Source of the DNA: Methanoregulaceae archaeon
GTDB lineage: Archaea; Halobacteriota; Methanomicrobia; Methanomicrobiales; Methanospirillaceae
NCBI GenBank assembly: GCA_028679405.1
Contig: JAJRBP010000016.1
Coordinates: 1 to 5,043, forward strand
Length of the DNA: 5,043 bases
Reading direction: 5' to 3'
A program made the translations under genes and the position numbers. Position 1 is the first letter of the stretch. Each line of letters opens with the position of its first letter. The notes below the pieces were generated by a model. It did no database searches and had not been told where the DNA came from. It was given only the letters and a program-made list of their open reading frames with translations. This document shows, piece by piece, positions 1 to 5,043 of this stretch.

Positions 1-1041
1 ATACCCATACTGTTCTTCCTCCTCCAGGTCCCTGAACGGACGTTCCTCTCGCTCATACTCATCGCAGCCCCCGTCTCCTCTGCTCTCGCACTCTGGCAGG
101 AGCATGCACTCCCGTCTTTCATCTGGAGGGGTGCCCCGTCAGGGAACGGGAGCCAGGGCCCGGCCGGGGTAACCACGGTAATCGGTTCTCCTACCGGCCA
201 GATCCTTTTCCCCCAGGAGATAGCGGACAAGTATACCGACATCAGGTTCCTCGGCATGGGCGGGATGTCCAGGGTCTTTTATGCGAGGAGAGCCAGGGAC
301 GGTGTCGAGATCGCAGTCAAGATCCCTCTCAACTTCGATGAAAATACCGGAAAGTGCTTCATGAAGGAGATCGTGGCATGGGAAGGTCTCCGCCACGAGA
401 ATATCGTGGCGATCGACGAGGCCAATATCCTGCCGCTCCCGTACGTGGAGATGGAATATGTCAAATCCACGCTTTCCGATGAGAAGAAGCCTGTGCCGAT
501 CTGCCGCGTTGCCGGGATCCTTATCGGTGTCGCGCAGGGACTTGCGTACGCCCACGATCAGGGTATTATCCACCGGGACATCAAGCCGCAGAATATCCTG
601 ATTGCACCGGACGGCACCCCGAAGATCTCAGACTGGGGAATGAGCCGGATGCTGGGATCGTGCTCAATCGCTACCGTTGCAGGCTTCTCGCTCACCTATG
701 CCGCGCCGGAGCAGGTCGCGCCGAACAGGTACGGCGAGACCGACCAGCGGACAGATATCTACCAGCTTGGAGTGGTGGCATACGAGCTGGTCACCGGTGT
801 GGCTCCGTTTGCGGGAACCGACCTGGTCGAGGTGAGCAACGCGATCATCGGTACACCTCCGGTCGCCCCGTCCACGATCCGCCAGGAAGCCGCAGATCTC
901 GACGGGATTATCCTCACTTGCCTGGCCAAGGACCCTGAAGAGAGGTACCAGTCGGTCGCACTCCTCCTGGAGGACCTGCTTGCGTTCTGGAACGAGCATT
1001 GCAGAAGTGGGTCCGGAGTGGGAGAACCATGGAAAAGATGA
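1..1041 (+). CDS. Membrane-anchored Hanks-type Ser/Thr protein kinase, 5' truncated
   Basis: The frame is open from base 1 to the TGA at 1039-1041, giving 346 residues with the true start outside the window. Visible residues 1-32 are strongly hydrophobic and look like the end of a membrane domain. A Gly/Pro/Ser-rich linker (about 38-65) leads to a complete kinase domain (about 73-335). Seen motifs: glycine loop GMGGMSRV (85-92), close to bacterial PknB; the VAIK-type lysine in IAVK (Lys107); a probable helix C Glu123; catalytic loop HRDIKPQN (191-198, Asp193); DWG in place of DFG (211-213); and the AAPE motif at the end of the activation segment. It should transfer phosphate from ATP to Ser/Thr of target proteins at the cytoplasmic membrane face. 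No C-terminal sensor domain follows, so any sensing part must lie upstream. It overlaps the phosphatase gene and is surely cotranscribed with it. The internal ATG at 256 falls inside the glycine loop and cannot be the start. The family is certain; the substrates are unknown. Confidence 0.95.
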   Translation: MPILFFLLQVPERTFLSLILIAAPVSSALALWQEHALPSFIWRGAPSGNGSQGPAGVTTVIGSPTGQILFPQEIADKYTDIRFLGMGGMSRVFYARRARDGVEIAVKIPLNFDENTGKCFMKEIVAWEGLRHENIVAIDEANILPLPYVEMEYVKSTLSDEKKPVPICRVAGILIGVAQGLAYAHDQGIIHRDIKPQNILIAPDGTPKISDWGMSRMLGSCSIATVAGFSLTYAAPEQVAPNRYGETDQRTDIYQLGVVAYELVTGVAPFAGTDLVEVSNAIIGTPPVAPSTIRQEAADLDGIILTCLAKDPEERYQSVALLLEDLLAFWNEHCRSGSGVGEPWKR

Positions 1042-1754
1042 TCACCGCCGGGAGGCTTGCTGCAGGAATATCATGTATCGGAGGGCGGCGGAATAACGAG
1101 GACACACTTCTCATCAGGGAGATCGGGGATACTACTCTTCTGGCAGTGGCGGATGGAGTTGGCGGGCACTGCGGTGGAGAAGTCGCATCGGCGCTCGCCA
1201 CGAAGACGCTGCTCGAAGAGATCGAGGGTGGACTCGAGGGTGACATCGATGAAGACGGCATGGAAGCCCTCCTTGCAGTTGCCTTCGCCCGGGCCCATGA
1301 AGAGATAGTGAATGAGGCCCATGGGATTCTTGAAGGAATGGGCACGACCCTTGTTGCCGCCCTCATCCATGACTCCGTGGCCGTCGTCGCGAACATCGGG
1401 GATTCGAGGGCCTATCTCCTTGGGGAAGGGGTCATCTTCCGTACGAGGGACCACTCGCTCCGGCAGGCAGTCCTCGACGGCCAGATCAAAGGAGACTGGA
1501 CTGAATACCCCCTCAGGGGAGTCCTGACAAGAAGTCTCGGGCATAGTTTCGAGGTCGATACCTACCACGTGCCGCTCCATTCAGGAGAAACGCTGCTCCT
1601 CTGCAGCGACGGACTTCACGACGTGGTCCCCGATGAGTCCATGCTCAGCTGCATGGGTATGGACGGGCCTTCCGGCCGGGTAGAGTGTCTTCTCCTGCAG
1701 TCCCTTCCAAAGGCCCTTGATAACGTGACGGTCGCGGTGTACACGGTCCCCTGA
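1029..1754 (+). CDS. PPM/PP2C-type Ser/Thr protein phosphatase
   Basis: This 241-residue soluble protein is a metal-dependent phosphatase of the PP2C (Stp1/PstP-like) family, which removes phosphate from Ser/Thr residues, probably those set by the kinase just upstream. Motifs occur in the expected order: RRNNED (20-25), the metal-site block VADGVGGHCGGEVAS (40-54, Asp42), GMGTT (103-107), VANIGDSRAYL (120-130), RDHSL (140-144), LTRSLG (166-171), LLLCSDGLHDVV (189-200, Asp194) and DNVT (231-234, Asp231). All expected metal-binding aspartates are present, so it looks active. Its length matches the bare catalytic domain, and there is no membrane segment. The ATG at 1029 is preferred because GGGAG ends 4 bases before it and GGAG at 1015-1018 lies 10 bases before. 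The ATG at 1038 would give a classic ATGA overlap with the kinase stop, and a TTG at 999 is possible but less likely. In all cases translation is coupled to the kinase. Confidence 0.95.
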   Translation: MEKMITAGRLAAGISCIGGRRNNEDTLLIREIGDTTLLAVADGVGGHCGGEVASALATKTLLEEIEGGLEGDIDEDGMEALLAVAFARAHEEIVNEAHGILEGMGTTLVAALIHDSVAVVANIGDSRAYLLGEGVIFRTRDHSLRQAVLDGQIKGDWTEYPLRGVLTRSLGHSFEVDTYHVPLHSGETLLLCSDGLHDVVPDESMLSCMGMDGPSGRVECLLLQSLPKALDNVTVAVYTVP

Positions 1755-1805
1755 ATGAAGAGACCGGGTCGCTGGAAGAACAGGATTTCTCTTTTGGGAG
1801 ACGTA

Positions 1806-1935
1806 TTTTTGAAAAATGAGTGGAAAGGAGAACTGATGATCTATCTTTTTTCCGTGAGGTTTTGGGAGTGTGCTCTTTTCCGGTCTGGTCCACAGACCGG
1901 GTTTCCGTCTTTTTTGAGATGCTCCCCGAGTGTTT
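1806..1935 (+). terminator. T-rich termination zone after the kinase/phosphatase operon
   Basis: Plus-strand T-tracts recur at 1806-1810, 1846-1851, 1876-1879, 1910-1915 and 1931-1935, starting about 50 bases past the phosphatase stop. Archaeal RNA polymerase and the factor FttA/aCPSF1 are known to end transcripts at U-rich tracts, often several in a row. I infer that this zone is the 3' end region of the signalling operon. Confidence 0.6.
1880..1915 (+). terminator. Hairpin plus T6 tract, intrinsic-type terminator
   Basis: A perfect 8-bp inverted repeat, CCGGTCTG (1880-1887) and CAGACCGG (1893-1900), encloses a 5-base loop, GTCCA. It is followed within 10 bases by TCTTTTTT (1908-1915). On the plus strand this is the standard stem-and-U-tract layout, 125 bases past the phosphatase stop. 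On the minus strand the hairpin is followed by A-rich sequence, so it would serve only the plus strand. Confidence 0.65.
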
Positions 1936-2025
1936 TTCCGGATCGGAGGAATATCGCCTGGCCGGGTTTGTGCTGTGGGGTTGGTGAAGTGTGAGTCGAG
2001 TCGCTGTCCTTCAGGTATGCCTTGT

Positions 2026-2127
2026 TCAGACAAGCAGGAGTGCTGCGCCTGCCGGGCTGGAAATGGCCGATATGATACAGAATGTAATGCCGATTCCCAT
2101 CAATACCAGTCGTATCAATTCCTTCAC
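2026..2127 (-). CDS. Possible 33-residue single-helix membrane peptide (unsure)
   Basis: I do not recognise this as a family. On the minus strand a GTG at 2127 opens a frame to the TGA at 2028-2026. The peptide begins MKELIRLVL and continues with GIGITFCIISAIS, then a short Pro/Gly/Ala turn and ALLLV. It has a positively charged start and one long hydrophobic stretch, as in small membrane proteins. The frame is closed by a TGA 15 bases upstream of the GTG. GGAG sits only one base before the GTG, which is too close; a TTG three codons in, 10 bases past GGAG, is an alternative start. A TATA-like stretch on the minus strand at 2208-2201 and a G/C hairpin (2149-2178) lie upstream. It could equally be a chance reading frame in an intergenic region. 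Confidence 0.22.
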   Translation of the reverse strand: MKELIRLVLMGIGITFCIISAISSPAGAALLLV

Positions 2128-2148
2128 GCTCCGTTTTCTTACTCAGGG

Positions 2149-2178
2149 GTGATACCCCCGGCCTCCCCCGGGGGTCAC
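2149..2178. other. G/C-rich hairpin in the convergent intergenic region
   Basis: CCCCCGG (2155-2161) pairs with CCGGGGG (2168-2174) around a 6-base loop. The stem is extended by GTGA (2149-2152) and TCAC (2175-2178) across a 2-base bulge, for 11 pairs in all. A competing small hairpin, GGGGT (2146-2150) with ACCCC (2154-2158), shares the left arm, so the two folds exclude each other. No T-tract follows on either strand, so it is not a standard terminator. It could be a barrier between the convergent transcripts or leader structure for the mini-ORF at 2127. Confidence 0.5.
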
Positions 2179-2254
2179 ACTAGTCAGTTACACCCCGCCA
2201 TAGATAAATTCCTAAAATACCGGCAGTTCGCCATCACACCATCGGGATCGGGGG

Positions 2255-2272
2255 TTGAACCGGAAGGTTCGA
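2255..2272 (-). terminator. Hairpin just past the symporter stop, possible 3'-end structure
   Basis: TTGAACC (2255-2261) and GGTTCGA (2266-2272) form a 7-bp stem, including one G-T pair, around the 4-base loop GGAA. On the plus strand that loop is GNRA-type. A second short stem, GGAT (2245-2248) with ATCC (2275-2278), can extend it. It starts 18 bases past the symporter stop on the minus strand. The minus strand shows no strong T-tract immediately after it, only a T4 near 2215, so termination here is tentative. The structure may instead stabilise the mRNA end. Confidence 0.35.
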
Positions 2273-2290
2273 GAATCCTTTGAAAACTGG

Positions 2291-3868
2291 TCAGGCCGGG
2301 GTCGCAGCCCCGCCTGTGTCGTCTGTGGCTTTTATTGCCCGTATCTGCAGGATGACCATTACTGCTGCAGAGATCGGCAGGCCGATAACAATCGGATCGA
2401 CGACCGACCAGGGCAGACCTCCGAGGGCCGGGACCCCGAAGAGCGCCTGGCAGAGGCCGAGCGGCTTTGATTCGGCTGCATGGACAAAAGCGGTCCAGAG
2501 GAACCATGAGATCGTACCTGCAAGCATGCTCGCAAGTGCAGCCCGGGTCGAGGGACGTCTGGCATATACACCGACAGCGAAAGCCGGCAGGAATGCAGCT
2601 GCACACAGTCCCATGAACATCGCCGTCGCACGCGCGATGATGTTCACCGGGAGGAAGAAGGCGAGGATGAGGCTTGCCACCATCATCACGATGATCCCGT
2701 ACTGGTTTGCGCGAAGGGAGAGGGCGCATTCTTTTCCGCGTCCCCAGATATCGCAGACCAGCGCGGTCCCCATCGAATGGTACAGCGAAGAGAGCGTGGA
2801 CATTGCAGCCGCCAGGAGTGTGAGCATGAAAATGATCACGAAGAGAGGGGGCATCGCCTGATTCACGTAGAGCGGGATGACTGCATCCACATTTCCTCCG
2901 GCTGCATCGACCGCAATCTTCCCCGATGACTGGAGGAACCAGACATTGGTGAGAGCCCCGACGGTGAATGCCACACCGGTCATCATGAGGATGAATGGTC
3001 CGCCGACACTGAGGGCACGGTTCAGGGTCTTATCGTCCTTCGCCGTCATGAACCTGACGACGAGCTGGGGCTGTGCGAGCACTCCGATACCGACACCGAG
3101 CACAAGTGTCGTGATGAGCGTGAACCAGATGGGCGAGCCCAGCACCGGCATCGATGTCCATCCGGTCATTCCCTGTGATGCAAGGGCCGGAGGAACCAGA
3201 TCGGTCATGGCTCCGAGGGCCCGGTTCGCAACCGTCACACCACCCAGATATACATAGGTGAGGATGAGGAAGACCGTCATGCCGACCAGCATGATCGCGC
3301 CCTGGAAGGCATCGGTGTACATCACCGCGATCAGACCTCCGTACACGACGTATAATGCAACAATCAGGGCAAAGATCAGGAGTGCCGTCGAGTAGGAGAT
3401 GTTGAGTGTAGGTTCGAGGAACCGGGCACCTCCGATAAGAATAGCTGCAGTATAGAGAGGCATTGAGACAACAATGATGAACCCGCTGATGTATTGCAGG
3501 AGATGCGACTGGTAGATCTTTCCCATCAGGTCGGGGAAAGTGAATGCCGAAAGGCGCTGACCGATAGCCCTGGTCCGTTTCCCGAATATTACGAATGCCA
3601 GGAGTATGCCTATCCCGATATTGAAGACCGTGAGCCAGATCAGGCCCATCCCGAGGTTTGCGGCCATACCGCCGAACCCGACGATGGCAGAGGTGCTGAT
3701 AAACGTGGACCCGTAGCTGAGGGCGATGATGACAGGATGTGTGCTTCTCCCGGCGACGAGGTAATCCTCGGTGGACTTTGTCCTCTTCCATCCCAGGTAC
3801 CCGAGACCAAGCGTGATCAGGATGTACACAAGCGTAATAGCAGACAGGGTGACAGTGTCGACTGCCAT
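2291..3868 (-). CDS. Sodium:solute symporter family (SSS) transporter, substrate unknown
   Basis: This 525-residue, very hydrophobic protein, with about 13 predicted membrane helices, uses the sodium gradient to import a solute across the cytoplasmic membrane. Family marks seen: KSTEDYLVAGR after helix 1 (31-41), YGSTFISTS in helix 2 (52-60), YTDAFQG (184-190), QPQLVVRFMTA (266-276) and AAAMSTLSS (353-361). In the last, Ser357-Thr358 match the pair that binds sodium in E. coli PutP. The aspartate of the PutP helix 2 proline/sodium site aligns here with Phe56, so a proline substrate is not supported; the helix 2 motif is more like PanF, while the QP motif is more like PutP. I therefore leave the substrate open. 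The ATG at 3868 is chosen, 2 bases after the stop of the small upstream gene. A TTG at 3874 overlapping that stop would add two residues. Gene order and spacing imply cotranscription with the small gene. The C-terminus is a short polar tail. Confidence 0.93.
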   Translation of the reverse strand: MAVDTVTLSAITLVYILITLGLGYLGWKRTKSTEDYLVAGRSTHPVIIALSYGSTFISTSAIVGFGGMAANLGMGLIWLTVFNIGIGILLAFVIFGKRTRAIGQRLSAFTFPDLMGKIYQSHLLQYISGFIIVVSMPLYTAAILIGGARFLEPTLNISYSTALLIFALIVALYVVYGGLIAVMYTDAFQGAIMLVGMTVFLILTYVYLGGVTVANRALGAMTDLVPPALASQGMTGWTSMPVLGSPIWFTLITTLVLGVGIGVLAQPQLVVRFMTAKDDKTLNRALSVGGPFILMMTGVAFTVGALTNVWFLQSSGKIAVDAAGGNVDAVIPLYVNQAMPPLFVIIFMLTLLAAAMSTLSSLYHSMGTALVCDIWGRGKECALSLRANQYGIIVMMVASLILAFFLPVNIIARATAMFMGLCAAAFLPAFAVGVYARRPSTRAALASMLAGTISWFLWTAFVHAAESKPLGLCQALFGVPALGGLPWSVVDPIVIGLPISAAVMVILQIRAIKATDDTGGAATPA

Positions 3869-3870
3869 TG

Positions 3871-3990
3871 TCAATCATTCCCCGCATTCCGGTAGAGGAG
3901 TCCGTACACGATGCAGGCAAGCGTGAGGACTATACAAAGCCCGTACGCAATGAGGATCTGCGGATCCGATATTCCGAGAATTTCAACCAA
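3871..3990 (-). CDS. Small single-helix partner of the symporter (symporter small accessory protein type)
   Basis: This 39-residue protein runs from a TTG at 3990 to the TGA at 3873-3871. It begins MVEILGISDPQILIAYG, continues with one membrane helix (about 12-32: ILIAYGLCIVLTLACIVYGLL) and ends in a short polar tail, YRNAGND. The pattern, a short acidic start, a G-x-x-DP motif, then a helix ending in VYGL, is what I recall for tiny proteins encoded directly before SSS symporters in archaea and some bacteria. They are thought to assist or stabilise the symporter in the membrane. The start is set by GAGGTG, 5 bases upstream, which matches the archaeal 16S rRNA tail; no ATG or GTG near it is in frame. 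The symporter ATG follows after 2 bases, so translation is probably coupled. Its role is inferred from position and pattern, not from direct evidence. Confidence 0.82.
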   Translation of the reverse strand: MVEILGISDPQILIAYGLCIVLTLACIVYGLLYRNAGND

Positions 3991-3995
3991 GACAA

Positions 3996-4001
3996 CACCT
4001 C
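3996..4001 (-). promoter_or_regulatory. Strong Shine-Dalgarno (GAGGTG) deciding a TTG start
   Basis: On the minus strand GAGGTG lies 5 bases before the TTG at 3990. It is complementary to the conserved CACCUC near the 3' end of archaeal 16S rRNA. It supports the 39-aa gene despite its weak start codon. Confidence 0.75.
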
Positions 4002-4024
4002 TGGTAAACCCATCAACCGCCATT

Positions 4025-4054
4025 ACCGGGGATCACAGCATTTGACCGGTCCCC
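4025..4054 (-). promoter_or_regulatory. Inverted repeats in the leader of the symporter operon
   Basis: Read on the plus strand, ACCGG (4025-4029) pairs with CCGGT (4046-4050), or alternatively GGGGA (4028-4032) pairs with TCCCC (4050-4054). The two pairings use overlapping bases and exclude each other. GACCGGTC (4044-4051) is also a perfect 8-bp palindrome by itself. The stretch lies between the probable minus-strand start site and the 39-aa gene, so it could be an operator or a leader fold. No known riboswitch is recognised. Confidence 0.3.
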
Positions 4055-4081
4055 TATCTGAAGAAGAAAAAAGAGCGCGAA

Positions 4082-4094
4082 TTTATCGTATAAA
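4082..4094. promoter_or_regulatory. Palindromic TATA-like element, possible bidirectional promoter
   Basis: TTTAT-CGT-ATAAA is a perfect inverted repeat and the most AT-rich core of the 235-base divergent region. Read right it offers TATAAAAG (4089-4096); read left it offers TTTTATAC. It lies 92 bases from the TTG of the small symporter gene and 132 bases from the GTG of the helicase, leaving room for a start site about 25 bases on either side. No clear BRE consensus is visible, so direction is uncertain. TTATAAC at 4130-4136 is a second candidate for the helicase. Confidence 0.45.
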
Positions 4095-4215
4095 AGCACC
4101 GCTCTCTGACAGGCATGACGTTTACCCTGTTATAACCTCTGCACTGCGGTATTTAGCCCTTTCGGAGCGTCTCCCGCACCCGTAGTGAAAAGAGATATCA
4201 CCCGCCGGAAGAAAT

Positions 4216-4221
4216 GGAAGG
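4216..4221 (+). promoter_or_regulatory. Ribosome binding site of the helicase gene
   Basis: GGAAGG ends 4 bases before the GTG at 4226, and GGTGA abuts the start. An ATG at 4214 in the same frame is closed after three codons by the TGA at 4223-4225, so the GTG is the first usable start. Confidence 0.6.
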
Positions 4222-4225
4222 GTGA

Positions 4226-5043
4226 GTGTCGGACGTCTTTGGCTCGCTTCACGAAACCCTCCAGCAGGTCCTCGTCAACAGGCTGGGCTGGACTGATCTC
4301 AGGGAAGTACAACAGCAGGCCTACAAGGCCGTAAACAGCGGGGGAGACACGCTCATCATCGCACCGACCGCCGGAGGGAAGACAGAAGCTGCGCTTATCC
4401 CGGTGATCGACAGGATCCTGAAGAACGGTGCGAGCGGGCTCCAGTGCCTGTATATCTCGCCGTTAAAAGCGCTGATCAATGACCAGGAGGAGCGTTTCCT
4501 CCGGTTCTGCCAGCCGACCGGCCTCGAACTCCAGAAATGGCACGGCGACGTACCGAAGGGTGACCGGGTATTCAGGGACGGGGAACCCCCGAATATCCTG
4601 ATGATTACCCCTGAGTCCCTGGAGGTCCTGCTCCTCGACCCTGTATCAGCAGGAGCAATGAAAAGCCTCTCCGCGGTTATTATCGATGAAGTTCATGCAT
4701 TCGTGGAGTCTCTCAGGGGCGTCCAGCTCCGGGCGGTACTCGATCGCATCGAGAGGGTTTCAGGGCACGGAATCCAGAGGATCGGGCTCTCCGCAACGGT
4801 CGGGAACCCGGACGAGGTCCTTTCATGGATCTCGGGAGGAAAGACCCTGACCGGCCAGGTCGTCCAGGTTCCGGTCCCCGTCACCGAGAAACGCTTCTCC
4901 TTCACAATGGAACCGGATCCCGGCCGGAGGATGGATGCAATTGCACGAATAGTCTCGGGAAAGAAGGCGATCGTCTTTGTCGGGAGCAGGAGCGAGGCAG
5001 AAGAGACGATGCGTGCCCTTCAGGGGAGGCTCGGGCATGTCGC
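4226..5043 (+). CDS. Lhr-like superfamily 2 DExH helicase, 3' truncated
   Basis: The GTG at 4226 opens a frame that runs off the window, giving 272 complete codons. The product is the first RecA domain and the start of the second of an ATP-driven nucleic acid helicase. Seen motifs: a Q-like region, LREVQQQAYKAV (25-36); motif I, APTAGGKTEAA (46-56, Lys52); motif Ia, YISPLKALINDQ (76-87); motif Ib, ITPESLEVLL (127-136); motif II, IIDEVHAF (152-159); motif III, GLSATVGNP (187-195); and motif IV near the end, AIVFVGSRSEAEE. The DEVH box, the SPLKAL block and RIGLSATVGNPDEV are typical of the Lhr group (large helicase related), linked in bacteria and archaea to DNA repair or replication-coupled work. 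Lhr proteins usually exceed 800 residues, so most of it, including the domains that would separate true Lhr from other SF2 helicases, is missing. It is divergent from the symporter operon, and a functional link is not apparent. Confidence 0.92.
   Translation, partial: MSDVFGSLHETLQQVLVNRLGWTDLREVQQQAYKAVNSGGDTLIIAPTAGGKTEAALIPVIDRILKNGASGLQCLYISPLKALINDQEERFLRFCQPTGLELQKWHGDVPKGDRVFRDGEPPNILMITPESLEVLLLDPVSAGAMKSLSAVIIDEVHAFVESLRGVQLRAVLDRIERVSGHGIQRIGLSATVGNPDEVLSWISGGKTLTGQVVQVPVPVTEKRFSFTMEPDPGRRMDAIARIVSGKKAIVFVGSRSEAEETMRALQGRLGHV

Larger units (their letters stand above)
1755..2290. other. Gene-poor convergent intergenic region
   Basis: These 536 bases lie between the 3' ends of the phosphatase and the symporter. 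The first 180 bases are T-rich on the plus strand and hold the terminator. The rest holds two hairpins and, at most, the weak 33-codon minus-strand frame. No open frame here shows a recognisable domain. I see no tRNA, repeat array or mobile element remnant. Confidence 0.6.

Noticed and set aside
1755..1994. 79-codon plus-strand frame directly after the phosphatase stop
   Set aside because: The ATG touches the stop, which hints at an operon gene, but the product has no recognisable pattern and the frame runs straight through the hairpin-T6 terminator.
1581..2033. 150-codon minus-strand frame opposite the phosphatase end
   Set aside because: It overlaps the conserved C-terminal phosphatase motifs antisense and gives a polar, featureless product.
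2251..2280. tRNA T-arm-like stretch (GGTTCGAGAATCC)
   Set aside because: The loop resembles TTCGA of a T-arm, but the 5-bp stem does not form and there is no acceptor, anticodon or D-arm around it. The hairpin with the GGAA loop explains the bases better.
1930..2283. Cysteine-rich 117-codon plus-strand frame starting at GTG
   Set aside because: Eight cysteines in the first half suggest a metal-binding protein, but the spacings fit no zinc ribbon or ferredoxin, the start overlaps the T-rich terminator zone without a good ribosome binding site, and the second half reads through two hairpins with no domain character.
2184..2729. 181-codon minus-strand frame overlapping the symporter C-terminus
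   Set aside because: It is a Cys/Arg/Pro-rich shadow frame, with no break in the symporter frame that would suggest a frameshift.
3030..3920. Long minus-strand frame of 296 codons overlapping the symporter
   Set aside because: It is an out-of-frame shadow: Arg/His/Pro-rich with no domain, while the symporter frame has clear family motifs throughout.
3868..4185. 105-codon plus-strand frame across the symporter start and promoter region
   Set aside because: It lies opposite the small partner gene and runs through the promoter elements. It has a highly charged, low-information product and no ribosome binding site.

Overview
The window reads as a chromosomal piece of a fairly GC-rich euryarchaeon, most likely a methanogen of the Methanomicrobiales (inferred, not proven). 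The reasons are a sodium:solute symporter paired with a tiny membrane 'accessory' gene, a strong archaeal-type Shine-Dalgarno (GAGGTG), frequent GTG/TTG starts, AGG-rich arginine usage, TATA-like AT-rich islands in the divergent promoter region, T-rich stretches after genes, and an Lhr-like helicase.

Layout. (1) Bases 1-1754, plus strand: a two-gene signalling operon. A membrane-anchored Hanks-type Ser/Thr protein kinase, cut off at its 5' end by the window edge, overlaps the start of a PPM/PP2C-type Ser/Thr phosphatase with all its main motifs. The pair should act as a reversible protein phosphorylation switch at the inner face of the membrane. (2) Bases 1755-2290, a 536-base gene-poor convergent region. 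It starts with a run of T-tracts and a perfect 8-bp hairpin followed by T6, a good terminator for the signalling operon. It then holds a G/C-rich hairpin, a possible 33-codon hydrophobic mini-ORF on the minus strand, and a GNRA-loop hairpin just past the symporter stop. (3) Bases 3990 down to 2291, minus strand: a 39-aa single-helix protein starting at TTG behind a strong ribosome binding site, followed after 2 bases by a 525-aa SSS-family sodium:solute symporter. The two look like one transporter unit. (4) Bases 3991-4225: a divergent promoter region with a 13-bp palindromic TATA-like element inside a wider inverted repeat. (5) Bases 4226-5043, plus strand: the N-terminal part of a superfamily 2 Lhr-like DExH helicase starting at GTG and running off the window.

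The most notable points are the bacterial-looking PknB-type kinase with a DWG motif coupled to its phosphatase, the tiny symporter partner gene that automatic callers easily miss, and the symmetric divergent promoter. I see no mobile element, CRISPR array, tRNA or rRNA. I did not find evidence for a wholly new system. The kinase operon may continue upstream, outside the window.
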